Below are positions 1 through 10,433 of a stretch of DNA of 64,000 nucleotides, one piece after another. The DNA comes from Sinimarinibacterium arenosum (lineage in GTDB: Bacteria; Pseudomonadota; Gammaproteobacteria; Nevskiales; Nevskiaceae). The stretch's first letter is position 1, and each line of letters opens with the position of its first letter. The notes under the pieces are model-generated. The model was not told the DNA's origin. It searched no databases and was given only the letters and a program-made list of their open reading frames with translations. The stretch is from positions 248,001 to 312,000 of the forward strand of contig NZ_SUKF01000003.1 of NCBI RefSeq assembly GCF_005047655.1. Direction: 5' to 3'. The translations under genes and the position numbers were made by a program.

Positions 1-1
1 C

Positions 2-370
2 GTCATTCTGTTTGTCCTTGCGCGACACTACGACGTCGCATTTGGACACGTGGGTCTGGCGGCATCGACGTCGATCACGGCCTGGGTCAATGCAATGCTG
101 CTGCTGCGTCGCCTGCGCCGCGATGCGGTCTACTTGCCGGGAATTGCGTGGCGCCGCTTTGGCTTGCAGTTACTGGCGGCAAATCTGGTGCTGGCGCTGG
201 TCGCATTCAGTTTTGCCGGCGCCCCGCAGTGGTGGAGCGAGGCCTCTGCTGCAATGCGTGCGTTGCGGTCTGCGGCATTGATCGGAGCGGGCATCTTCGT
301 TTATTTCGGCACGCTCGCAATGACTGGCGTACGGCCGCGACATTTCCGGCGGCAAGTGGTGGCCCAATGA
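2..370 (+). CDS. murJ: Lipid II flippase MurJ, C-terminal end (partial)
   Basis: The reading frame is open from the window edge and holds the last ~122 residues of an integral membrane protein. It contains hydrophobic helices (for example around LLAANLVLALVAFSFAG and SAALIGAGIFVYFGTLAM) separated by short Arg-rich loops. This is the typical end of MurJ/MviN, which flips the peptidoglycan precursor lipid II across the inner membrane. The stop codon overlaps the start of ribF (ATGA), so the two are probably co-transcribed; murJ beside ribF-ileS is a familiar gammaproteobacterial order. The 5' end is outside the window, so the identification rests on the C-terminus and context. Confidence 0.75.
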   Translation, partial: VILFVLARHYDVAFGHVGLAASTSITAWVNAMLLLRRLRRDAVYLPGIAWRRFGLQLLAANLVLALVAFSFAGAPQWWSEASAAMRALRSAALIGAGIFVYFGTLAMTGVRPRHFRRQVVAQ

Positions 371-1338
371 AACTGATTCGCGGCCTGCAGAACCTTCAGC
401 GTGCCGGAATCGATTCCGCGTCCGGATGCGTGCTGACCATCGGCAATTTTGACGGCGTCCATCGCGGGCATCAGGCGCTGCTGACGCGAGCTGTCGAACT
501 CGCAGAGCGCTACGGCGTTCCGGCCACGGTGCTCAGCTTCGAGCCAACACCGCGCGAGTACTTCAGCGGTGAGCGCGCGCCGGCGCGGGTCAGCAACCTG
601 TGCACCAAACTGCTCGACCTGGGCAGTTTTGGTATCGGACAGGTAGTGCTGCATCGGTTCGGCAGTGCATTTGCGCAGCTTGAGGCGACCGTATTCGTGC
701 GCGATGTTCTGGCGAGTCAGCTGGGAGTGCGCGCCATCGTGATTGGCGACGACTTCCGGTTCGGTGCCCGTCGTGCCGGTGATCTGGAGATGCTTCGAAG
801 AGAAGGTGCGCGGCTGGGATTTGAGGTCGACGGGATTGCCAGTGTCTGCGCCGAGGGTTTGCGTTGCAGTTCGACTGCACTCAGGGATGCCCTGGCGGTG
901 CCGGATCTTACGCATTGTGAGGCGTTGCTGGGGCGTCCGTACCGGCTCGTGGGGCGAGTTCGCGGGGGCCTGCGACTGGGGCGCACCTTGGGCATGCCCA
1001 CTGCCAACGTCAACTTGCGACGGCAGCCGGCGCTACGCCTGGGGGTCTATGCCGTCGAGGCGAGGGCGTTGAATAGTGATGGCACTGGCGGCGAATTTCT
1101 GCCCGGCGTGGCCAATCTTGGCGTGCGCCCGACCTTGGGGCTGACCCGCTGTCTGCTGGAGACCCATCTGATCGATCACAGCGAAGACCTGTACGGCCGG
1201 CTGCTGGAAGTACGGTTTCGGCAGTTTCTGCGCCCCGAACAACGGTTTGATGATCTCTCGGCGCTGTCGGCGCAGATGCAGCGCGACAAGAGCGACGCCG
1301 CCGCCTTTTTTGCCAGCAAAAGCACCGGACCCGCATAA
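367..1338 (+). CDS. ribF: Bifunctional riboflavin kinase / FMN adenylyltransferase RibF
   Basis: This 323-residue protein makes FMN from riboflavin and then FAD. The N-terminal nucleotidyltransferase domain carries the signature TIGNFDGVHRGHQ near residue 20. The C-terminal riboflavin kinase domain includes LGMPTANVNL and GVANLGVRPT, which bind flavin and phosphate in this family. The ATG at 367 was chosen because it overlaps the murJ stop (ATGA) and gives the usual family length; an open frame continues upstream but only antisense to sense within murJ. It is followed after ~105 bases by ileS, as in many gammaproteobacteria. Confidence 0.95.
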   Translation: MKLIRGLQNLQRAGIDSASGCVLTIGNFDGVHRGHQALLTRAVELAERYGVPATVLSFEPTPREYFSGERAPARVSNLCTKLLDLGSFGIGQVVLHRFGSAFAQLEATVFVRDVLASQLGVRAIVIGDDFRFGARRAGDLEMLRREGARLGFEVDGIASVCAEGLRCSSTALRDALAVPDLTHCEALLGRPYRLVGRVRGGLRLGRTLGMPTANVNLRRQPALRLGVYAVEARALNSDGTGGEFLPGVANLGVRPTLGLTRCLLETHLIDHSEDLYGRLLEVRFRQFLRPEQRFDDLSALSAQMQRDKSDAAAFFASKSTGPA

Positions 1339-1443
1339 TTCGAGGGCTGTGCATGGATCGACCCGCGGAACCGGCGTTGCATTGCCGCCCACAACGGATC
1401 GACCTCAATTTTGAAGAACACCGCTGCCGGGTCAGACTCCGCT

Positions 1444-4257
<2,814 letters not shown>

Positions 4258-4316
4258 ATGGATCGCTCCAACTTCTCGCGTACCCCAATAGCGTCAAGGA
4301 CGCCGGTGAGTGCCTG

Positions 4317-4850
4317 ATGTCATTCCAGTACAAGAATGTTTATCTGCTGTGGGTCTCGGTGCTGGTCATTCTGATCGATCAGATCACCAAGCAGTTGGTG
4401 GTCAGCAATCTCGAATGGTTTGAGCGGATTCCGTTGCTGCCCAGTCTCAATCTGGTGCACATGAAGAACACCGGCGCGGCATTTTCGATGCTGTCGAATG
4501 CGCCGCCGTTGTTGTTTGTCGCATTGGGCGTCAGTGTCAGCGTGGGCATCCTGTGGTGGCTGCGACGCAATCCGCGCGGTCAGACGATTCTGGCGACGGC
4601 GCTGTCGCTCATTCTGGGTGGGGCGCTGGGAAACGTCATTGACCGCGTCACGCGGGGTCACGTGGTCGACTTTGTCGACTTCTATGTTGGCAACTGGCAT
4701 TTCGCTGCATTCAACGTGGCGGACATGGCAATCTCCTGTGGCACCGCCTTGCTGCTGCTGGATATGCTGCTCGATACGCGACGTAAGGCTTCGCTTGATG
4801 CGCGCCAGGCGAGTGCCGCGCGCAAAGCACCTGATTCGGGGAAGCCGTGA
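4317..4850 (+). CDS. lspA: Lipoprotein signal peptidase (signal peptidase II)
   Basis: This 177-residue inner-membrane aspartyl protease removes signal peptides from prolipoproteins after lipidation. Four hydrophobic segments are visible. The family motifs [16 protein letters not shown] and VVDFVDFY...[12 protein letters not shown] supply the two catalytic aspartates (in NVIDR and NVADM). It starts 59 bases after ileS and its stop overlaps the ispH start (TGATG), which suggests translational coupling. The C-terminal tail is Arg/Lys/Ala-rich and somewhat longer than in E. coli. Confidence 0.96.
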   Translation: MSFQYKNVYLLWVSVLVILIDQITKQLVVSNLEWFERIPLLPSLNLVHMKNTGAAFSMLSNAPPLLFVALGVSVSVGILWWLRRNPRGQTILATALSLILGGALGNVIDRVTRGHVVDFVDFYVGNWHFAAFNVADMAISCGTALLLLDMLLDTRRKASLDARQASAARKAPDSGKP

Positions 4851-5809
4851 TGGAGATCCTGCTGGCAAATCCGCGTGGATTCTGTGCCGGCGTCGATCGC
4901 GCGATCGAGATCGTGGAGCGTGCCCTGGAAGCGCTGGGCGCGCCGATCTACGTCCGGCATGAAGTGGTGCACAACCGGTTTGTGGTTGAGAAGCTGCGCG
5001 GGCAGGGGGCTGTGTTTGTCGAGGAAGTCGACGAAGTGCCGAATGGGGCGACCTGCATATTCTCCGCCCACGGTGTTTCGCAGGCGGTGCGCGAGGCAGC
5101 GGAGCAGCGGCAACTGACGGTGTTTGACGCTACCTGTCCGCTCGTGACCAAGGTACACATCGAGGTGCAGCGGTATTCGCGCGAGGGGCGCGAAGTGGTG
5201 CTGATTGGCCATACCGGGCATCCCGAAGTCGAAGGCACGATGGGGCAGTTCTCGACCGCAAATGGTGGACAGATCTACCTGGTTGAAACTCCCGAAGACG
5301 TCGCTGCGCTGCCGATTCGCGATCCTTCACGCATGGCCTATGTGACGCAGACAACGCTGTCCATGGATGATACCGCGCGAGTGATCGACGCCTTGCGTGC
5401 GCGTTTTCCCGAGATCAGTGGTCCGCGCAAGGACGACATCTGCTACGCCACTCAGAACCGGCAGGACGCGGTGAAAGAGCTGGCGAGCCGTTGTGATCTG
5501 GTGCTGGTGGTCGGTTCGCGCAACAGTTCCAATTCGAATCGGCTGCGCGAACTCGCAATGCAGCGCGGCGTGCCGTCCTATCTGATCGATGGTGCTGACG
5601 ATATCCATCCGGAGTGGCTGCAGGGCAAGCACGCAATCGGCGTGACGGCCGGCGCGTCGGCACCTGAGGTGCTGGTGCAGGGTGTGATCGAACGTCTGAA
5701 AGCACTGGGCGGCACCATGGCCACCGAATTGCAGGGGCGCGAAGAGACCATCGTGTTTTCACTGCCGCCGGCTTTGCGCCGAGCGATGCGTTCCACCGAG
5801 GCCGAGTAG
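4850..5809 (+). CDS. ispH: 4-hydroxy-3-methylbut-2-enyl diphosphate reductase IspH
   Basis: The last enzyme of the MEP isoprenoid pathway, it converts HMBPP to IPP and DMAPP using an iron-sulfur cluster. The protein is 319 residues (E. coli 316). The three cluster cysteines are recognisable: Cys12 in [13 protein letters not shown], a second in [11 protein letters not shown] and a third in [11 protein letters not shown]. The HGVS and SNSNRL motifs of the family are present. The ATG at 4850 overlaps the lspA stop. The fkpB gene often found between lspA and ispH in gammaproteobacteria is absent. Confidence 0.97.
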   Translation: MEILLANPRGFCAGVDRAIEIVERALEALGAPIYVRHEVVHNRFVVEKLRGQGAVFVEEVDEVPNGATCIFSAHGVSQAVREAAEQRQLTVFDATCPLVTKVHIEVQRYSREGREVVLIGHTGHPEVEGTMGQFSTANGGQIYLVETPEDVAALPIRDPSRMAYVTQTTLSMDDTARVIDALRARFPEISGPRKDDICYATQNRQDAVKELASRCDLVLVVGSRNSSNSNRLRELAMQRGVPSYLIDGADDIHPEWLQGKHAIGVTAGASAPEVLVQGVIERLKALGGTMATELQGREETIVFSLPPALRRAMRSTEAE

Positions 5810-5858
5810 CCCGTGCGCCGGCTCAGCGCAGCATGCACACAACACAAAATGGAAGTTT

Positions 5859-6830
5859 GTGAACGCTGAAGCCGACATTGTCATCGTGGGCGCCGGCGTC
5901 GTCGGATTGTCGATTGCGTGGTCGCTGCGAGACAGCGGCGCAAAGATTGTCGTGATCGACCGGCAGCAACCGGGGCAGGGCGCGTCGTGGGCCGGCGGCG
6001 GCATCTTATGGCCCCTGCCTCCTGATCATATCGATCCGGTAATTGAGCCCTTGCTCACGCGCAGTCTTTCACTGTATCCGCGGTTCTGCGCCCAAATTCA
6101 CGAACTGACCGGAATCGATCCGCAGTACTGGGCCTGCGGTGCGCGCTATGTCGCTGATGGACGAGAGCAGGCCTTTCCTCAGATCGGACAGATTCGCAAT
6201 CCCCGCCTGCTGCAATCTCTCGCTGAAGCGGTGCGTCGCAGCGGGATAGAGATCATCGCCGATGTAGAGGCGACCGGCTGGATCAGCGCTGGAGGCAGCC
6301 TGCGGGGCATCCGTACGTCGGTCGGTGACTTTGCGTGCAGGAAAGCGGTGCTTGCAGCGGGTGCATGGTCTGCGAAGCTGCTGGATCTCCCGGTTCGACC
6401 GATCAAGGGTGAGATGGTCCTGCTGCGCGCCGCTCCGGGCGAGCTGGAGGAAATCGTGATCGGGTCGGACGTCTATCTGGTTCCGCGCCGCGACGGACTG
6501 GTCCTGGTGGGCAGCACGCTGGAGGACGTCGGATTCGATACAACGCCGACTGAGCACAATCGTGACTGGCTACTGGGGCGGGCGCGACAACTGCACGCGG
6601 GTGTCGATCGCTGGCCGATCGAACGTCATTGGGCGGGGTTGCGACCGGGCGTTGGAGAAGGCTACCCGATCATTTCGGGTGTTCCCTCGATGGCTGGGCT
6701 GTACTGTTGCACAGGGCACTATCGAATTGGTTTGACGCTGGCGCCGGCGTCCGCAGAACGGATCGCCGGCCTGATGCTGGGCACTATTCAGAGCAACCCC
6801 GCCGGGCCATTTGAATATCGGCCGCGATGA
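5859..6830 (+). CDS. thiO: FAD-dependent glycine/D-amino-acid oxidase, ThiO-like
   Basis: The 323-residue protein has an N-terminal dinucleotide-binding fold (IVGAGVVGLSIAWSLRDSG), a DAO-family middle region (ASWAGGGILWPL) and a C-terminal FAD contact (GLYCCTGHYRIGLTLAPASAE). These fit glycine oxidase ThiO, which supplies iminoglycine for the thiazole ring of thiamin, although other DAO-family oxidases are possible. The GTG start at 5859 is supported by GGAAG at 5851-5855, though the spacing is short. No other thiamin gene is nearby. A DAO-family gene also sits beside the minor-pilin cluster in Pseudomonas, so the link is positional. It converges with pilE 17 bases downstream. Confidence 0.8.
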   Translation: MNAEADIVIVGAGVVGLSIAWSLRDSGAKIVVIDRQQPGQGASWAGGGILWPLPPDHIDPVIEPLLTRSLSLYPRFCAQIHELTGIDPQYWACGARYVADGREQAFPQIGQIRNPRLLQSLAEAVRRSGIEIIADVEATGWISAGGSLRGIRTSVGDFACRKAVLAAGAWSAKLLDLPVRPIKGEMVLLRAAPGELEEIVIGSDVYLVPRRDGLVLVGSTLEDVGFDTTPTEHNRDWLLGRARQLHAGVDRWPIERHWAGLRPGVGEGYPIISGVPSMAGLYCCTGHYRIGLTLAPASAERIAGLMLGTIQSNPAGPFEYRPR

Positions 6831-6847
6831 GGTGCGGAGAACAGGCG

Positions 6848-7258
6848 CTACCAGCAATTGGCCGGTGATCGCGTTCCACTCTGATCAACCGTCAACGTTG
6901 CGCAGGACGTGCCGCTCTGGGTGTCGTTTTGCTGTCCCATGCCGGCAATGGATGCGGCTTGAACCGTAAACGTCGACGCCGTCGCAGTTGGCACCGAGAA
7001 GGTGTAGTACTTGTACACGGTCGTGGTCGATGCGGGAGCGCCCACCTGCGTCGCGTCACTGGAGTAGGTCGAATTGTTGGTTCGCCATTTTTCCTGAAGG
7101 AGCTGCATGTTCACCAACGCGGCTTGGGCATCGGCGCGACGGGTCTTGCGCATGGCGCGGTCGTAGGATGGAATCGCGATCGCAGCCAGGATGGCGACGA
7201 CTGCGGCGACGATCATGACTTCGATCAGGGTGAAGCCGGTTTGCGCTTGTCGATGCAC
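6848..7258 (-). CDS. pilE: Type IV pilus minor pilin PilE
   Basis: This is a 136-residue prepilin. The leader VHRQAQTG is followed by the mature start FTLIEVMIVAAVVAILAAIAIPSYDRAMRK, with cleavage after Gly8, Phe as first mature residue and Glu5. The remainder (RRADAQAALVNMQLLQEKWRTNNSTY and a C-terminal Cys pair) fits the PilE minor-pilin group. The GTG start at 7258 has an excellent AGGAG six bases upstream (plus-strand 7265-7269). Longer upstream starts would put 41 extra residues before the leader and cross the promoter region. It is transcribed away from fimU, instead of ending the pil operon as in Pseudomonas. Confidence 0.88.
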   Translation of the reverse strand: MHRQAQTGFTLIEVMIVAAVVAILAAIAIPSYDRAMRKTRRADAQAALVNMQLLQEKWRTNNSTYSSDATQVGAPASTTTVYKYYTFSVPTATASTFTVQAASIAGMGQQNDTQSGTSCATLTVDQSGTRSPANCW

Positions 7259-7264
7259 GGGTAA

Positions 7265-7269
7265 CTCCT
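7265..7269 (-). promoter_or_regulatory. Shine-Dalgarno site of pilE
   Basis: The minus strand reads AGGAG followed by six bases and GTG at 7258. This site decides the pilE start, because the longer open frame has no comparable signal. Confidence 0.75.
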
Positions 7270-7363
7270 GGTGGAGATGGGACTGTTGCATGATGTGAAG
7301 CAGGAAGGGGAGCTTCCATGAGTGAGTGGCGCGACGGGCGGTATGCTCAGCCAGACGGTCGGC

Positions 7364-7392
7364 TTGTATATAGGCAATCATCAGCTTATTTA
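7364..7392 (+). promoter_or_regulatory. Candidate sigma-70 promoter of the fimU-pilWXV operon
   Basis: TTGTAT (7364-7369), a 17-base spacer and TATTTA (7387-7392) lie in an AT-rich patch between the divergent pilE and fimU. The match is moderate (4 of 6 in each box at best), and no other strong promoter was seen in the 205-base gap. Divergent regulation of both transcription units from this gap is an inference. Confidence 0.3.
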
Positions 7393-7463
7393 TGTAGGAA
7401 TTTAGCCTAAGATACGGTCAGGAACTATCTTGGAGTCGTTGAGGTTCTGCCAGGAGGAGTGAA

Positions 7464-8066
7464 GTGCGCAAGGAAAGCATGCGTCGCAGAGTGAGCAAGG
7501 TCAAAGCGATCGTGCGCGGCTTCACGCTGCTTGAGCTGATGGTGACGATCACCGTGCTCGGCATTCTCGTTGCTCTGGCTGTTCCGAGCTATTCCAGCTT
7601 GATCAATCGCAACCGCGTGCGCAATGCGGCCGAGCAGATGCGCTCCGACTTCAGTCTGGCCCGCAGTGAGGCGCTGCGGCGCAGCAACAATGTCACCCTC
7701 AGCTTCACCCGCAGCGCCGACGGCGCAACGTGGTGCTACGGACTCAATACAGGCGGGAACTGCGACTGCACCGCGACCACGGGAGCCAACGTCTGCGCCC
7801 TCGATGTCGAAAGCGGTGTGCGCATCCGCCGGGTTGTGGACAGTGGTGCCTACCGCGGCGTTTCGATGACGAATCTGACGTACAGCGGCTGCTCCACCAG
7901 CTGCAACCTGACGCTGAATCCGGTGCGGCCGACCATGGCCGGCGGAACGGTGCAGTTCACGTCAATGGCGAATCAGGTTGTCAGGGTCGTGACGACGTCC
8001 ATGGGGCGTATCCGGCTGTGTTCCCCGTCCGGCGCTGGCCACGTGATCTACTTCGAGACCTGCTAA
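7464..8066 (+). CDS. fimU: Type IV minor pilin FimU/FimT-like (GspH family)
   Basis: The 200-residue prepilin has a basic leader ending in KAIVRG, then FTLLELMVTITVLGILVALAVPSYSSL with Glu5 present. The segment RVRNAAEQMRSDFSLARSEALRRSNNVTLS is typical of FimT/FimU/GspH proteins. The GTG start at 7464 follows an AGGAGGAG tract at 7452-7459. Several cysteines (WCYGLNTGGNCDC, then SGCSTSC and a C-terminal Cys) suggest disulfides in the globular domain. FimU helps prime pilus assembly at the tip in Pseudomonas. It heads the run fimU-pilW-pilX-pilV. Confidence 0.87.
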   Translation: MRKESMRRRVSKVKAIVRGFTLLELMVTITVLGILVALAVPSYSSLINRNRVRNAAEQMRSDFSLARSEALRRSNNVTLSFTRSADGATWCYGLNTGGNCDCTATTGANVCALDVESGVRIRRVVDSGAYRGVSMTNLTYSGCSTSCNLTLNPVRPTMAGGTVQFTSMANQVVRVVTTSMGRIRLCSPSGAGHVIYFETC

Positions 8067-8068
8067 TC

Positions 8069-8998
8069 GTGAAGACGCCATTGCGCATGCATATTCACCA
8101 AAGAGGCTTGTCCCTGGTCGAGCTGATGGTGGCTCTGGTCGCCGGGTTGCTGCTGGCGGGTGTCGGCACCAGCCTGCTGGTCAACAGCCTGTCGGCGGAC
8201 ACCACCAACATGCGTTACACGCGTCTGAATCAGGATTTGCGCAGCGTGCTCAATTCAATGACGCACGATATTGCCCGAGCTGGTCAGTGGGGACTGGCCG
8301 ATCAGGTCGTGCATCTGTCCAAGACCACCGAGCTGTCGTTCAGTGGGGATAGCGGAACGGTCACCGCAACCGGGCTCGATTCGGAAACATCAAGCACCAA
8401 GAATGCGTTTGCAGGTGCACTCGCCAACGGCTTGGTCGATCTGACCTTGTTCATGCTCCCATCCACGGGTACGCGGATCGACGGCACGATTGAGTCGGTA
8501 CCGGATGCAGACACGCTGTCCGTGACGATCAATGCGTCGCCTGCAGCGAATCCGGGACCCTTGCCTGAAACCAGGATCTACGCGCAGAGCTGGACCGTCC
8601 TGAATCCGTTTGGGGTCATCTTCCCAGGCAGCGCGGACCCTGATGTCGGAAGCTGCATCATCGTGTCCTACGATCTGAATGGCGACGGTCTTTACGATGA
8701 CGATCATGAGACCTTCGGCTATCGCTACGACGCTACCGACAAGGCCATCCGGATTTCGACGGGTGAAACCAGTTGTACGTCGGGCGACTGGTACAACCTG
8801 ACCGATCCTGACTTCGTCGAGATTCCTGCCGGTGGATTTCAGGTGACGCGGATCCGGACCGCGGCCACGGCGTCCAATCAACTGGTTGGCTCAGTTGATG
8901 AATATCTGATCAGTATCAGTGGCACCTTGAAGTCCGACACGGCCGTGACCCGATCGCTGTCGGCGGCGGTCAAGGTCCGCAACAACGCATTCCACTGA
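8069..8998 (+). CDS. pilW: Type IV minor pilin PilW-like
   Basis: This protein has 309 residues from the GTG at 8069, or 303 from the ATG at 8087; neither has a clear Shine-Dalgarno site. The prepilin motif is QRG/LSLVELMVALVAGLLLAGVGTSLLV, with Glu5. The following NQDLRSVLNSMTHDIARAGQWG is characteristic of PilW, a large minor pilin (GspJ-like position) in the priming complex. It begins two bases after the fimU stop, so the genes are coupled. A Ca-binding-like DLNGDGLYDDDHE stretch lies near residue 205; a metal role is an inference. Confidence 0.85.
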   Translation: MKTPLRMHIHQRGLSLVELMVALVAGLLLAGVGTSLLVNSLSADTTNMRYTRLNQDLRSVLNSMTHDIARAGQWGLADQVVHLSKTTELSFSGDSGTVTATGLDSETSSTKNAFAGALANGLVDLTLFMLPSTGTRIDGTIESVPDADTLSVTINASPAANPGPLPETRIYAQSWTVLNPFGVIFPGSADPDVGSCIIVSYDLNGDGLYDDDHETFGYRYDATDKAIRISTGETSCTSGDWYNLTDPDFVEIPAGGFQVTRIRTAATASNQLVGSVDEYLISISGTLKSDTAVTRSLSAAVKVRNNAFH

Positions 8999-9020
8999 CT
9001 CCACCAGGGCTCCGATCGAT

Positions 9021-10433
9021 ATGAACACTATGCGCAGACATCGACGAATCGGGACACCGCAGAAGGGCGTGGTGGCCTTGGCGATTGCCCTGCTGATTGT
9101 CGTGGTCACCACCGTTGTGACCGTGGGAGTCTCGCAGATCGGCGTGGGCGAACAGAAGAACATGGCCAACGAGATGCGCAACCAGGAGGCCGCTGCTGCC
9201 GCCGACGCGGGTATCGCGCGCGGCATCATGTATCTGGCGAAGAACGCCAGTCAGATTCGTCAGAGTGCGGGCAGCGGATGGATGAATGTCGCATTAACAC
9301 GCCATTGGACCGCTTGCACCAATGGCGGTACTGCGCTGCCGTGCGGAGATGGCACCGCTAACCAATTCGATAACAACTGGACCTACTACCAGGTTGAGCC
9401 ACCGCCAATTCCTTCGCCGACCCCAAGCCCTCTGCCTGAGCGTTTGTTTTTGAATGGCGAAGATCTGAAAGATCATGTATCTGTTTGGTTCGTTGCGCGC
9501 AACGGCACGGCAGGCAGCGCGCTTCCGGGGCGGACCGTCTTCTACATCGTGGCGCAGGGTACCTCCATCGACGGCTCGGGAACGGTCCTGGCGAAACAGG
9601 CTTATTCGTTTGCGCCGTTCCTGGCGCGGACGCCGGATGCCCCCTTGATTGCTGCGGGAACGATCGCGACCACCGGTGCCCTCAATGTGGTCGCCAATCC
9701 CAATGGCGGCGGCTCAGGGGTGCCTCTGTCCAGCTGGTCGAATGGGGATACCGCTTTGGCGGGCTCCATGCAGACCTGCCAGATTGAAGAGTTTCTGAGT
9801 ACGAACACGAACTACACCTATCAGGGTGATCCGGACGGCAACACGGTCACCCTGTGTCCATCCTGTTCCTGCCCAAACAACGCATCGCTGCAGATCAGCT
9901 CGTCCGGTGTCGAGGGTATCGACATCCTGGATGTAGATGGCAATACAGGCGTAAATCCGGACAGTACCAGTTTCCCTTCCGATCTTTTCCAATACGTATT
10001 TGGAGTCGCCGAAAGCGACTATCAGAAGGTCAAGGACAAGGCCAAGCTGATCAGCAACTGCGAGACCCTTGGGCCATCTTCATCCGGGTTGTACTGGCAT
10101 CCGACCGGAACAGGCGATTGCCGGATGCCTACAGGCACTAACGTGGGCAGCGTTGCCGCGCCGGTGCTGCTGGTGGTCGAGGACACTCAGTTCCGGATGA
10201 ACAACAACGGCGCGTTCTTCGGGTTGATTTTTGCATTCTCGCGAACGGCGTCTGCAGGGGTGGCCATCAATGGTGGTCCAACCCTCTATGGGTCGCTGAT
10301 CTCGAACCAGAACATCAATCTGGGCAACGGTAACTACAACGCGCGTTACGACGCGACAGTGCTCGAGAATCTGGCCAAGAGTCTCGACAACGGTGGCATG
10401 TATGCCGTGCCCGGCAGTTGGAAGGATTACTGA
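9021..10433 (+). CDS. pilX: Long PilX-like minor pilin
   Basis: This 470-residue protein has a PilX-type N-terminus: QKG, then VVALAIALLIVVVTTVVTVGVSQIGVGEQKNMANEMRNQEAAAAADAGI. Like other PilX/GspK-type proteins it lacks Glu at position 5. It is two to three times longer than usual PilX (roughly 170-200 residues). It carries a Pro-rich linker (EPPPIPSPTPSPLP, near residue 130) and a CPSCSC motif at residues 279-284. The C-terminal third (AINGGPTLYGSLISNQNINLGNGNYN) looks beta-rich. It starts 22 bases after pilW and its stop overlaps the pilV start (TGATG). Function as a pilus-tip component is inferred from family and context. Confidence 0.78.
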   Translation: MNTMRRHRRIGTPQKGVVALAIALLIVVVTTVVTVGVSQIGVGEQKNMANEMRNQEAAAAADAGIARGIMYLAKNASQIRQSAGSGWMNVALTRHWTACTNGGTALPCGDGTANQFDNNWTYYQVEPPPIPSPTPSPLPERLFLNGEDLKDHVSVWFVARNGTAGSALPGRTVFYIVAQGTSIDGSGTVLAKQAYSFAPFLARTPDAPLIAAGTIATTGALNVVANPNGGGSGVPLSSWSNGDTALAGSMQTCQIEEFLSTNTNYTYQGDPDGNTVTLCPSCSCPNNASLQISSSGVEGIDILDVDGNTGVNPDSTSFPSDLFQYVFGVAESDYQKVKDKAKLISNCETLGPSSSGLYWHPTGTGDCRMPTGTNVGSVAAPVLLVVEDTQFRMNNNGAFFGLIFAFSRTASAGVAINGGPTLYGSLISNQNINLGNGNYNARYDATVLENLAKSLDNGGMYAVPGSWKDY

